This document shows positions 56,169-64,000 of a DNA stretch of 64,000 bases, piece after piece (position 1 is the first letter of the stretch; each line of letters starts with the position of its first letter). The position numbers and the translations under genes were made by a program. This DNA comes from Hanleya hanleyi. Its lineage: Eukaryota > Mollusca > Polyplacophora > Lepidopleurida > Hanleyidae. Under the pieces are notes generated by a model, which was not told where the DNA came from, ran no database searches, and worked only from the letters and a program-made list of their open reading frames with translations. The DNA is taken from contig JAVTVY010025114.1 of NCBI GenBank assembly GCA_036873755.1, positions 41,148 through 105,147 on the forward strand. The letters run 5' to 3'.

Positions 56169-56500
56169 AGTAGTATAAAAAGCGCAAGTCCTATTGACCT
56201 TGCCCCTCCAAAGAAATAAAATCGGCTCTATTTTACAGGAGTATATACGCAGGTCACGTGGGTTGTGACGTCACTTCCGGGTTTTCACTAAAAACTACCT
56301 CCAAACATAGAAGAGTTCCAATTTTTCCCCTTAGACGTCCGTATGTTCATCCTCCAAACCCAGAAGAGTTCCAATGTTCAACCTCCGGGACTTTTTCACC
56401 GGCCTGGCCCGCCCCAGCACGCAGCGCGCGCGCGCGCGCGGGTTCTCCGGCAGTGCGCGGCATCACCGGCAGCGCGCGGATGCATATGCCATTGTGGAAA
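56169..56500 (+). repeat. Left TIR (partial view) of copy 2
   Basis: Contains 'gacgtcacttccgggttttc', 'agaagagttccaatttttcc' (twice in related form) and a GCGCGC-rich stretch (56,420-56,475), matching the inner zone of the copy 1 TIR. The tandem 162-bp units are missing here, so this TIR is much shorter. The inner boundary is uncertain since the other end is not in view. Confidence 0.65.
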
Positions 56501-56670
56501 ACCCCACAGACAGGTCAGTACATGCATTCCTATGATGTTCACGCATAATAAAAAGGATTGACCTGTAATCTGTGTTGTTGTTGTTGTTGCTCCCTTTTTG
56601 GACTAACCCATCAGAATAGTACGTATCACGGACTACACCCGACGTCTAGGCGCGCATGTGTGACCTGGTC

Positions 56671-56677
56671 TATAAAA
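56671..56677 (+). promoter_or_regulatory. TATA box of tail-anchored gene (copy 2)
   Basis: TATAAAA in 'ggtctataaaacacgtccct', about 53 bp upstream of the ATG at 56,724; same context as in copy 1. Confidence 0.6.
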
Positions 56678-56723
56678 CACGTCCCTCTGGACCCCACACC
56701 TTCATTTCTACGGTTGCAGAGCC

Positions 56724-57051
56724 ATGGCGGAGACCCAGCCCCATGCGACTCGCATTTTACAGTATGCCACCGTGGTGAATTCATTCACGGGTTACCGAGC
56801 AGTGGTCCGGTCCATGTTTGCAGATGGCGACGACAACGAGGGGACGACGCCAGATCCTGAACGAGTTCACAGAAGCGGTCCTCCACAGAGTGCACTCGAT
56901 GGAGAGGCGTGCCATCACTCACCACTACTGGACTATGACAGCCATCCTTGATGCTCGGGCTATGGACCACGAGCGCTCACGCCGGAACCAGCACCGGCTG
57001 GTTGGCCTCATACTAGTCTGTGCCCTATTGACCCTGGCGCTGTGGTATTGA
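56724..57051 (+). pseudogene. Tail-anchored small protein, frameshifted (copy 2)
   Basis: Starts MAETQPHATRILQYATVV. The frame is good to 'ADGDDNEG', then a one-base insertion near 56,844 moves the rest to another frame (visible from 56,818 to 57,051), which ends in the hydrophobic tail 'LVGLILVCALLTLALWY'. Conserved between copies, so a real gene in the ancestor. It is the first gene of the block. Possible roles are membrane or lysis functions, but nothing in the sequence decides. Confidence 0.65.
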
Positions 57052-57054
57052 CAC

Positions 57055-57062
57055 TATAAATA
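57055..57062 (+). promoter_or_regulatory. TATA box of PC4-like A (copy 2)
   Basis: TATAAATA directly after the stop of the tail-anchored gene and 52 bp before the ATG at 57,114. The following 'ccattcaccgttcg' is conserved in copy 1. Confidence 0.65.
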
Positions 57063-57113
57063 CCAGGGTCAGACAGAGTGTGTGCCATTCACCGTTCGAC
57101 ATTTACAGCAAGC

Positions 57114-57611
57114 ATGTCATCCGTCCTACGAGCCATCCTGCCCCTTACACCCCAGGTGGGGTTACACGTCTATGAAGATAAAGTCACCCTGGTGGAAGAC
57201 CGTGGAGCGATTTGCTGGGCGCCCGCTGAGACCGTATCGAATACGGTGACACTACCTCGTGACGGCTGGACCAAATTTAAACGGGTGTTGAGCGGCGAGC
57301 TCGACGGAAACCTCATCCACATAGACAATGCCATCTACGTATACCGTACCTCCCTCTTCCTACGCCTGGGCCGCTTCCAAGATGCTACGCGAGGCTTCAC
57401 CCTAGACCCCGATCTGTGGTCAGCCTTGGAGAAAGTGGTGCCTATTGTGGACCAGCTGTTTACACCGGACGAGCGATCATCAGACCAGTTGGCGTGGGCT
57501 CGTGCTATTGAGGACGCGCTGGCTGAACCCCATGAACAACTACATGAACCCGACGACGATGCCATTGATTACCCCGCTAGACTCAGTCAGCCCAATGACA
57601 TGACCACCTGA
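57114..57611 (+). CDS. PC4-like protein A (tandem-domain)
   Basis: 165 residues from MSSVLRAILPLTPQVGLHVY. Two similar halves, each strands then a Trp-containing helix ('VTLPRDGWTKFKRVLSGELD' at about residues 46-65; 'FTLDPDLWSALEKVVPIVDQ' at about 98-117), then an acidic tail (EPDDDAID). The layout resembles two PC4/Sub1 ssDNA-binding modules in tandem; this is a tentative fold call. A CGA-to-TGA change removes the last 12 residues present in copy 1. Intact otherwise. Confidence 0.6.
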   Translation: MSSVLRAILPLTPQVGLHVYEDKVTLVEDRGAICWAPAETVSNTVTLPRDGWTKFKRVLSGELDGNLIHIDNAIYVYRTSLFLRLGRFQDATRGFTLDPDLWSALEKVVPIVDQLFTPDERSSDQLAWARAIEDALAEPHEQLHEPDDDAIDYPARLSQPNDMTT

Positions 57612-57636
57612 TCCTTTGATCTCACGGGGTTCTCCC

Positions 57637-57644
57637 TATAAATA
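57637..57644 (+). promoter_or_regulatory. TATA box of PC4-like B (copy 2)
   Basis: TATAAATACGAGAGACAGT, 47 bp before the ATG at 57,684. Confidence 0.65.
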
Positions 57645-57683
57645 CGAGAGACAGTGAAATCTGGTACCATTCACGTACTGACC

Positions 57684-58154
57684 ATGACGGAGCACATAGT
57701 ACTGGCGTATTTCAGCTTGACCCCCGAGGTTTTCCTGCACGTGTATGCGGATAAGGTCGATATCATGGAGGAGGTGGGAGACATCTGTGATGCGGACCCT
57801 ACACAACCGCGCCCGGCTCACATTCGTCTGTCCCGGGAAAGCTGGACCAAATTCAAACGGGTGTTGTCTGGTGAACTGGACGGCGATCTCATCCACTTGT
57901 GTCACGATGTGTACATCCGACGCGGCCCTTTCTTTGCTCATTTGGCTCGGCTAGATGGAGGTACAGTGCATTTTACCCTTCACCCTGATCTATGGTCTGC
58001 ATTGGAAGATGCCGTGGTAGATGTGGATGAAGTGCTTATCAAGCGGTCATCAGAGGAGTTGGACTGGTCATTTACCATGGCCACTGTGGAAGCCCACGAA
58101 GAAAATCAGAAAGAAACTCCGGCCCAAGATACACCCGTTATAAATAAACGATAG
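57684..58154 (+). CDS. PC4-like protein B (tandem-domain)
   Basis: 156 residues from MTEHIVLAYFSLTPEVFLHV; an upstream in-frame ATG (57,654) is ignored because it sits too close to the TATA box and is absent in copy 1. Two modules: 'IRLSRESWTKFKRVLSGELD' and 'FTLHPDLWSALEDAVVDVDE', then an acidic/polar tail ending VINKR. Paralogue of gene A. The gene end overlaps the integrase TATA box. Confidence 0.6.
   Translation: MTEHIVLAYFSLTPEVFLHVYADKVDIMEEVGDICDADPTQPRPAHIRLSRESWTKFKRVLSGELDGDLIHLCHDVYIRRGPFFAHLARLDGGTVHFTLHPDLWSALEDAVVDVDEVLIKRSSEELDWSFTMATVEAHEENQKETPAQDTPVINKR
58139..58146 (+). promoter_or_regulatory. TATA box of integrase (copy 2)
   Basis: TATAAATA within the last codons of the PC4-like B gene, 44 bp upstream of the integrase ATG. 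The relic at 28.2 kb has TGTAAATA in the same place. Confidence 0.65.
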
Positions 58155-58182
58155 AGCCAGGGTCCATCATCATTGTGCCGCC

Positions 58183-59145
58183 ATGAAGCGCTGGGAGAAG
58201 GTGTTGGATACGTTATACTACAGTCCCGACAGTCCGGCGGCCTATAGTGCATTGTCGGCTCTCTATCGAGCGGCCAAACCCCAGGGGATACAACGTGCCC
58301 AAGTCCAAGATTGGTTAAGAAGACAAGACACCTATACCTTACATCGATCTGTCCGTCGTCATTTTCTACGGAACCGGGTCATCGTGGGAGGAATAGATGC
58401 CCAGTGGCAAGCGGATTTGGTCGATATGAGCGCCTTTGCCAAACACAACGATGGGAATCGGTATATCTTGACGTGCATCGATATTCTATCCAAGTATGCG
58501 TGGGTGGTATCCATCCGGACGAAAACGGGGGCAAATCTCATAGCGGCGTTCAAAGACATCTTCAAGACCGGGCGCAAACCTTTGTATTTGCAAACCGACG
58601 AAGGCACGGAATTACTCAACAGACCGTTCCAAGCCTTTCTCAAGAAACAGAAGGTGTTTTTCTTCCATACGTACAACGAGACCAAGGCTTCCGTGGTGGA
58701 AAGGTTCAACAGGACATTCAAAGGCCGCATGTATAAATATTTCACCTATAAGAATACAAGGCGGTACATCGATGTTCTACGGAAACTGGTGAGGGGTTAC
58801 AATCGAGCCTATCATCGAAGTATACAGAGAGCACCCATTACCGTGACACAACGCAATGAAGCCCAAGTCCGGCGTGTCTTGTACCCCATGCCATCGCAAC
58901 GAGCACCGAAGGCGATGTTCAAGGTCAGGGACCCTGTACGGATCAGTAAAGTCAAGGGCAAGTTCGAGAAAAGTTACTTGCCCAACTGGAGCGATGAGCA
59001 CTTCCTGATTAAACGGCGCCTACCCCGACAGCGGCGAGTCTACGAACTGGAAGATCTTCAAGGGGAACCGTTGCTAGGCACGTTTTACGAGACGGAATTA
59101 CAGCCTGTCGTAAAAACACAGCAAGACTACTACAACTACTACTGA
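58183..59145 (+). CDS. Polinton integrase (rve family)
   Basis: 320 residues, intact. The N-terminal region is helical with a basic 'LHRSVRRHFLRNRVIV' stretch. The catalytic core has D78 ('WQADLVDM'), D139 ('LQTDEGTEL') and E173 ('KASVVERFNRTFKG'), a D,D,E triad with about 33 residues between the last two by my count. The C-terminal part carries 'VRDPVRISKVKGKFEKSYLP' and 'YELEDLQGEPLLGTFYETEL', a small beta-rich domain typical of these integrases. Retroviral-type integrase that inserts Polintons with a 6-bp duplication. It is the only uninterrupted integrase in the window. Confidence 0.93.
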   Translation: MKRWEKVLDTLYYSPDSPAAYSALSALYRAAKPQGIQRAQVQDWLRRQDTYTLHRSVRRHFLRNRVIVGGIDAQWQADLVDMSAFAKHNDGNRYILTCIDILSKYAWVVSIRTKTGANLIAAFKDIFKTGRKPLYLQTDEGTELLNRPFQAFLKKQKVFFFHTYNETKASVVERFNRTFKGRMYKYFTYKNTRRYIDVLRKLVRGYNRAYHRSIQRAPITVTQRNEAQVRRVLYPMPSQRAPKAMFKVRDPVRISKVKGKFEKSYLPNWSDEHFLIKRRLPRQRRVYELEDLQGEPLLGTFYETELQPVVKTQQDYYNYY

Positions 59146-59244
59146 AAACGGAACGTCGACGTGGCAAACTGTTTCATTTCGTCAAATGGCAAGGCTGGCC
59201 CAGTTCCTTCAATTCCTGGGTCGCTGCCAACCAGGTGAAACGAC

Positions 59245-59250
59245 TATAAA
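59245..59250 (+). promoter_or_regulatory. TATA box of membrane protein gene (copy 2)
   Basis: TATAAA in 'cgactataaagccagacacc', 47 bp before the ATG at 59,292; identical context in copy 1. It argues against the longer upstream open start (MARLAQFLQFLG, 59,186). Confidence 0.55.
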
Positions 59251-59291
59251 GCCAGACACCACTGCCGTCCTCCTACATTCCACGTCCGACC

Positions 59292-59870
59292 ATGAACACG
59301 GTGCAACCGTCTCTGAACACAGCGCCTTCCAAAACGCGCAAAGCGCAAGTAGGCTTTGGGGTGATAGTGCTAACCCTGCTGAGTGTGTTGTACGGAGGTG
59401 TGTTTTACGACGTAGCCTATGTCAGTACGTTACTTAACCAACTGAGAACACCAGCCATCAGTGAAACGGGTCTACAGAGAGCACCAGTCGTTTCGAGCCC
59501 GGTCACCACCACACCCCGTGTACAAGCCACGTCGAGTGTAAGCTCTACACTTACACCAAGTACACCTACTACGTCTCAAGACCCACCGGATTTCATCCCT
59601 CACAGTGAACCGACAACGACGACCCACGTTGTACCCATCACCACCATCATCATCCCTGAACGTGAACAGACAACGACGTCCGACGTTGTACCCACCACCA
59701 CTCCAGTTCACTCGTACCAAATTTACAAGAGCAGGTTACCACGACAGCGGATACACCTCGAACCATGGATCCCCGTTGGCAGCATCCCTTCACGTGTCTC
59801 ATCGCAGGACCGACGGGTTCCGACAAAACGCACTTCGTCCGGAAGCTCCTCGAACACGCCGACAGCATGA
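59292..59870 (+). CDS. Membrane-anchored Thr/Pro-rich protein
   Basis: 192 residues. About 20 polar residues, one transmembrane segment (VGFGVIVLTLLSVLYGGVFY, about residues 21-40), then a Ser/Thr/Pro-rich region with imperfect repeats (HSEPTTTTHVVPIT, EREQTTTSDVVPTT), then a basic tail. The look is of a type II membrane protein with a mucin-like stalk. The last 106 bases overlap the start of the ATPase in another frame. It could be a surface or maturation factor; no family recognised. Confidence 0.65.
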   Translation: MNTVQPSLNTAPSKTRKAQVGFGVIVLTLLSVLYGGVFYDVAYVSTLLNQLRTPAISETGLQRAPVVSSPVTTTPRVQATSSVSSTLTPSTPTTSQDPPDFIPHSEPTTTTHVVPITTIIIPEREQTTTSDVVPTTTPVHSYQIYKSRLPRQRIHLEPWIPVGSIPSRVSSQDRRVPTKRTSSGSSSNTPTA

Positions 59871-60478
59871 TCACTCCACCCATTGCCCGAGTCGTGTGGT
59901 GTTACGGAGAATGGCAGGAAGCGTATGCAGCAATGCCCCACATCACGTTCGTGGAATGCCTACCCAACCTGGCCGATTTGGAACCGGACACCTTGGTGGT
60001 TCTGGATGATCTCATGGCGGAGACGGATGCGCGGGTCACCCAACTCTTTACCAAAGGCAGCCACCATCGACGGCTCAGCATCATCTACATTGTGCAGAAT
60101 CTGTTCAGTAAAAACAAAGAACATCGGAACATCAGCTTAAATTGCCACTACCTGGTGGTCTTCAAAAACCCGAGAGATACCACTCAACTGCTGCACCTGG
60201 CGAGACAGATATATCCCGGCCGCACACCGTTTGCGTTGGAAGCCTTTAAAGATGCCACAACCCCTCAGCACGGGTATATGCTCTTCGACCTCAAGCAAGC
60301 ACCCCCGACCACCTTCGACTACGGACCGGCATCTTTCCCGGAGAGACCCACCACGTGTACTTGCAAAAATAATGTAAACACACCCACAGTGGCGCCCCCA
60401 GCTGGCATGTGTGTGTGTTTGATGATGGAGATAATAAAAAGAATGAATACCACAGCAGGGTTGATTTTTTGTCTCTGA
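59765..60478 (+). pseudogene. FtsK/HerA-type packaging ATPase, altered P-loop and frameshift
   Basis: Starts MDPRWQHPFTCLIAG. The P-loop is GPTGSDKTHF: Asp replaces the invariant Gly before Lys (copy 1 has GPTGSGKTHF), which should abolish ATP binding. Walker B 'TLVVLDDLMAE' and the downstream 'NPRDTTQLLHLARQ' are intact. A one-base deletion near 60,300 ('caagcaccccc' versus 'caagccaccccc' in copy 1) replaces the normal C-terminus; the native end would be near 60,370. Packages DNA into capsids in related viruses. An AATAAAA signal lies at 60,433. Confidence 0.88.
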
Positions 60479-60523
60479 AGTAGATAAAAAGAGCAGAGTT
60501 GTGGGTTCTAGCATTAGTTGTAC

Positions 60524-60868
60524 ATGATGTCTGCGCGAGTACGGAAGCACGCTCCCACACTCCGTGTATTGAAGACGGCCCCACCCGAGTTGGTCCGAAC
60601 CATTGTACGCGGTGCGGACGCTGACCTTGTACGCTGTCTGTGCGAGATCGGGTACAATCTGTTAAAAGGCAACGTACCACTGACTCCGGCTCAGAAGACC
60701 AAGTTGGCCAAGCATAAGACAGGTCTACGAACCCTAGTCCATAAGCGAGTCCCACAAATACAAAAGAGAAAGGTGTTACAGAAAGGCGGCTTTCTCGGGG
60801 CCATCTTAGCACCGTTGGCCGCTTCCGTGTTGGGTCCAGTATTGGGTGGACTCTTCGGTCGACAATGA
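60524..60868 (+). CDS. Small conserved protein with Gly-rich hydrophobic tail
   Basis: About 114 residues from ATG at 60,524 (MMSARVRKHAPTLRVLKTAP). A helical 'ELVRTIVRGADADLVRCLCE' region, a basic middle ('PAQKTKLAKHKTG', 'VPQIQKRKVLQKGG') and a hydrophobic Gly/Ala/Leu tail (FLGAILAPLAASVLGPVLGG). Proteins of this design are recurrent in animal Polintons; a membrane-active minor capsid role like adenovirus pVI is a guess. The stop overlaps the next start as ATGA, suggesting coupled expression. A TATA-like 'tagataaaaag' lies at 60,481-60,491. Confidence 0.7.
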   Translation: MMSARVRKHAPTLRVLKTAPPELVRTIVRGADADLVRCLCEIGYNLLKGNVPLTPAQKTKLAKHKTGLRTLVHKRVPQIQKRKVLQKGGFLGAILAPLAASVLGPVLGGLFGRQ

Positions 60869-61733
60869 ACCACACGAAAAAAATGGTCCTCGTCGAACCT
60901 CGGTTGCTTCAAAACCTCCAATCGCCCTACCCTGTGCCACCTACGGTGAAGACCATAAACACCCTCGATGGAGAGATGCAACAGATCTTACAGAGACCGG
61001 GGGTAAGCGACAGTGAGAAAGTACAACGGTACAATGAGACGCTTCAACGGTACATGACGTTCATGGACCAATACAAAACTCGCTCTACCCCAGCAACAGC
61101 ACCACCACCACGACCACCACCACCACCACGTGACAGACCGCCGACCTCAGCACCGTTCCAACAGCCGCCATTACCAGGGGTAGCCCCACAGCCCCACAGT
61201 GGGTGGAAGACGAAGTGCTGAAGAGTGTACCTGCATCGTTCAAGAAACAAACTGGCCTGGTATTACAACGGATGAAACAGAATCCTAACATGACTTGGAA
61301 TGATAAAGGCGAACTCCTGGTACAGAATCAGGTGGTCCCCAGCACCCACATGACGGATTTAGTGAATGACCTGATGCGTAAACGCAGATCGCACACGGAT
61401 CCTCGAGGATGGGAGGTCTTCGCTCAAGGCTTGAAAGACATGCATGTACCACAGGAATTGGTGGGGAACCCCCACCGCTGGGCCTTTATGCAGCGAACCC
61501 AGCAATCGCCGAGTCGTGCACCACGACAGATTCCACCACCTTGGGAATCCGACTGGGAACCGGAGTCACCCCCCAAAACTCCTCCACCACCACAACGGGA
61601 ACCTTCTTTTCAGACCTTTAAAAAACCACCCTTGATCAGGACACCCCACATTTCCAGAGCCGTGACACGTAGCAAGTCAACGCGACGAACACGACGCCGG
61701 ACACAACCACCCAAGGTCTGGAACACCTATTAA
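60865..61733 (+). pseudogene. Proline-rich structural-type protein, one frameshift
   Basis: N-terminal part 60,865 to about 61,200 (MNHTKKMVLVEPRLLQN, then 'SDSEKVQRYNETLQRYMTFM', then a Pro-rich linker). A one-base deletion near 61,173-61,180 relative to copy 1 ('ggtagccccaca' versus 'ggtaccacccaca') shifts the frame; the C-terminal part is open from about 61,203 to 61,733 ('VEDEVLKSVPASFKKQ', 'MTWNDKGELLVQNQVV', Pro-rich and Arg-rich tail). One gene in the ancestor, about 285 residues. Function unknown; lies between small capsid-type gene and penton. Confidence 0.75.
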
Positions 61734-61766
61734 AACCAACAGCAGCAGCAGGACAGCTCGGTCGCC

Positions 61767-62555
61767 ATGTTTTACCTCACCCTACCCAGTAACAGTTCGC
61801 TGGATGTGTTTCCTGACAACACCGTGGCCAAGTATGTGACTCAATTACCACAACCGTTGCATTTACCTGGCCGGTGCGAATGTGGACTGGTGGATATTCA
61901 GTACCCTTACTCGTGGTACAACGTGCGAGCCAATGAAGTGTGGTACGAGGTGACCTACGAAGGAAAAGACACCCGACTCACTCTCCCTGAAGAACAATAC
62001 GATACTCCCAAGGAGTTCATGGGTGGGCTGTCAAGACTGTTGCATTATAAGGCTCTACGGGAGGTCACAAATACTTCAAGACCCATCAAAGCCTATCCCT
62101 TCAAGAATCACGTGAACTTCGATTACAACGCACACAACGACAAGGCAGAGCTTATCGTCTCCGCCAACGCGAGTGTCGTACTGAGTCCTATCCTACAGCA
62201 AATGCTGGGTTTCGATCTACAGACGTTCGCTGGTCCCACCGAACACCATGGCGAGATCCCGATGGATATGACGTCGGGTATGTACGGACTCTACGTCTAC
62301 TCGGACGTGGTGGACAACCACATCGTGGGCGATATCAACACACCTCTGTTACGGGTGGTGCCCATTAAAAAGTTGTATGGCGATCAAGTCACCCACAGTT
62401 TCACCCACATGCTCTACCTGCCTGTACGACAAACCCACATCAACACGATCACGGTGGATATAAGAGATGACACGGGACGACCGGTGGCATTCGAACGCGG
62501 GAAAGTGGTGGTGACACTTCATTTCCGACAAGCACGTGCTCCCCACTTTGCATAA
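61767..62555 (+). CDS. Penton / minor capsid protein
   Basis: 262 residues, intact, starting MFYLTLPSNSSLDVFPDNTV. Beta-rich sequence: 'VAKYVTQLPQPLHLPGRCEC', 'VDIQYPYSWYNV', 'KAELIVSANASVVLSPILQQ', 'MLYLPVRQTHINTITVDIRD'. This layout and length fit the single jelly-roll Polinton minor capsid (penton) protein located upstream of MCP. It would form the capsid vertices. Copy 1 has lost this gene completely by deletion. A 'tattaaaacc' TATA-like element lies at 61,729-61,738. The stop overlaps the next ATG (TAATG). Confidence 0.88.
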   Translation: MFYLTLPSNSSLDVFPDNTVAKYVTQLPQPLHLPGRCECGLVDIQYPYSWYNVRANEVWYEVTYEGKDTRLTLPEEQYDTPKEFMGGLSRLLHYKALREVTNTSRPIKAYPFKNHVNFDYNAHNDKAELIVSANASVVLSPILQQMLGFDLQTFAGPTEHHGEIPMDMTSGMYGLYVYSDVVDNHIVGDINTPLLRVVPIKKLYGDQVTHSFTHMLYLPVRQTHINTITVDIRDDTGRPVAFERGKVVVTLHFRQARAPHFA

Positions 62556-62960
62556 TGAAGGTGCCTTACGAGTGCGATGCACGCAGCTATATGGACTATT
62601 ATGCCCAACAGGCCGGGGTGGCTTTCCGGTGTTTAGTGGTGCACGCATGCAACGTGGACATGGACTGGGGAACATACTCGGGAGCATCGTCAAAACGTTC
62701 CTGCCCTTGGTGACGCGTGGGGTGAAAGCAATCGGCAAACAAGCGGTACGCAGTGGACTGGAAGTGGCCGGTGATGTCTTGGGGGTACGGCACCCAAAGA
62801 AGCCTTGAAACGGCGGGCCAAAGAAGCGGGAGGCGTCTTGGTGGCCAAAGCACGACGCACCGTAGGGAATAAAAGAGCTGCCCCACCGAGACCACGCACC
62901 AGTCGACGACCGACCCAGCGACGACGCACATCGAAGAAGACAAAGGATATCTTTTCTTAA
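62555..62960 (+). pseudogene. Basic core-like protein, two frameshifts
   Basis: Begins with ATG at 62,555 overlapping the penton stop (MKVPYECDARSYMDYYAQQA). The middle lies in another frame from about 62,620 ('GFPVFSGARMQRGHGLGNIL', 'LVTRGVKAIGKQAVRSGLEV') and the C-terminal part in yet another from about 62,790 ('ALKRRAKEAGGVLVAKARRT' and an Arg/Lys-rich end finishing KTKDIFS). Gly- and Arg/Lys-rich, reminiscent of adenovirus core proteins; Polintons often carry such a gene next to MCP. DNA condensation in the capsid is an inference. Confidence 0.7.
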
Positions 62961-62963
62961 AAT

Positions 62964-64000
62964 ATGTCCTTGATCCACGCCGAGTCCTGCCCCTCCACCA
63001 ACAGTGAATTTGATTTGTGGACCGTGCCGCCCACACAGACCAGTGCCGAACAAGGATTATGGGTGGAGCATCTCCCGCTGTCCAGCATCAACGCAACAGG
63101 ACCCATCGAGTTCACCATCAGTAATGCGGATACGACCTATGTGGATTTAGCCCATACCTACTTGTATGTGAAAGCCAAGATCGTCGGTGGAGATGGCACC
63201 AGAATCGTCGACCAAGCAACGGTGGGCCCGACGAATCTCTGGCTGCACTCGATGTTTCAACAGGTGGATATATTTCTCAGCGACAAACTCATCAGTGACT
63301 CGACCAACACGTACCCCTATCGAGCCTACATCGAGAAGCTGTTGTCGCATGGACGAGAGGCTAAAAAATCTCAACTGACAGCCGCTTTATTCTACCAGGA
63401 CAAAGCCGAGCACATGGGCGCAGAGAACGACAATACGGGATATAGCCAACGGAAGGCTTTGACCGCGAACGGCGTGTCGGTGGATATGATCGGTCGACTG
63501 CACGCAGACATGTTCATGCAAGACCGATACCTCTTCAACAAGGTTCCCATCAAAATCCGACTGATACGGGCGCCTCCGACCTTCGCCTTGATGGCCACTA
63601 ACGTAGAGGCGCATGTAGCTGACTATAAGATTGTCATCGACGACGCAGTCCTGTATGTCCGAAAAGTGAAACCGAATCCAGCCGTTCAATTGGGACAAAT
63701 GAAAGCCTTGGAAACAAAACCAGCCCAGTACCCTATCCGACGTGTGCAAACCAAAGTGTTCTCTGTGTCTGCTGGAAATATGAGCGCCAACAAAGACAAC
63801 CTGTTCCTGGGGGAACTACCCAAGCGATTGATCCTGGCCTGTGTGGAAAACACCATTTCAGTGGAGCCTACCCAGAGAATCCGTTTGACTTTAAACATTT
63901 CGGCATCAATTTTGTGGCCCTGCATGTGGATGGACAACAGGTGCCAGCCACGGCCTTAACCCCGAACTTTGGGCGCGCGAATTTCATTCAAGCCTATCAG
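62964..64000 (+). pseudogene. Major capsid protein, frameshifted, cut by window end
   Basis: Starts MSLIHAESCPSTNSEFDLW three bases after the basic-protein stop. 'IEFTISNADTTYVDLAHTYL' and 'NLWLHSMFQQVDIFLSDKLI' lie in the first jelly-roll half; 'IVIDDAVLYVRKVKPNPAVQ' follows. A one-base deletion near 63,855-63,865 relative to copy 1 ('caccatttcagtgg' versus 'taccagtttcagcgg') shifts the frame; sequence matching copy 1 continues in the shifted frame to the window end. Polinton double jelly-roll MCP. The RT insertion of copy 1 is absent here. Confidence 0.88.

Larger units (their letters stand above)
56169..64000 (+). mobile_element. Polinton (copy 2), right end beyond window
   Basis: Left terminus AGTAGTATAAAAAGCGC with inward 'ctattgacc', then the inner TIR motif CGTCACTTCCGGG. 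Ten genes on the plus strand are collinear with copy 1 and include the penton gene that copy 1 has lost. The window ends inside MCP; protease and right TIR should lie beyond. Single-base frameshifts in several genes show it is decaying. Head-to-head with copy 1, 4.5 kb away. Confidence 0.88.

Noticed and set aside
59186..59437. Small frame MARLAQFLQFLG upstream of the membrane protein
   Set aside because: It starts before the TATA box, and its continuation differs between copies; more likely leader sequence.
1..64000. tRNA, rRNA genes and CRISPR arrays
   Set aside because: I saw no cloverleaf with conserved tRNA boxes, no rRNA-like stretch, and the tandem repeats have no spacer structure of CRISPR type; the genome is eukaryotic.

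Overview
The window looks like a stretch of a marine invertebrate nuclear genome, most likely a mollusc. It is AT-rich, full of short ACATGTAC-type palindromes, MITEs, minisatellites and SINE-like fragments, and I see no convincing intact host gene. The organism assignment is an inference from repeat style, not from a host gene.

Layout. 1-28,035: non-coding DNA with a zinc-finger/hAT-like fragment, several MITE families, two long foldback or array elements and minisatellites. 28,036-33,605: an old decayed Polinton (Maverick) relic with integrase and ATPase remains, invaded by Penelope-like reverse transcriptase (RT) sequences. 33,606-39,032: duplicated repeats, a 44-bp satellite and a 349-bp CpG-rich giant hairpin. 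39,039-51,701: a complete Polinton copy (copy 1, genes on the minus strand) with ~1.55-kb terminal inverted repeats (TIRs) and a perfect 6-bp target duplication TTCGTA. 51,708-56,168: spacer with a TTAA-flanked MITE, a solitary Polinton-type terminus and a 36-bp minisatellite. 56,169-64,000: a second related Polinton (copy 2, plus strand), head-to-head with copy 1 and cut by the window end.

The two Polintons share one collinear gene order: tail-anchored protein, two paralogous PC4-like proteins, DDE integrase, membrane-anchored Thr/Pro-rich protein overlapping the packaging ATPase, a small hydrophobic-tailed protein, a proline-rich protein, penton (minor capsid), a basic core-like protein, major capsid protein (MCP) and adenain-type protease. 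Integrase would insert the element; ATPase, penton, MCP and protease form a virion morphogenesis module; the rest are of unknown role. Most genes have their own TATA box, often inside the end of the upstream gene.

No protein-primed DNA polymerase B, normally diagnostic for Polintons, is present in copy 1 although both TIRs and the target duplication are intact. That is the most interesting feature: a capsid-bearing Polinton lineage without polymerase but with two PC4-like, possibly ssDNA-binding, genes. Both copies carry disabling lesions (RT insertion in MCP, MITE in integrase, penton deletion, frameshifts, P-loop change), so these are dead copies of a recently active family.
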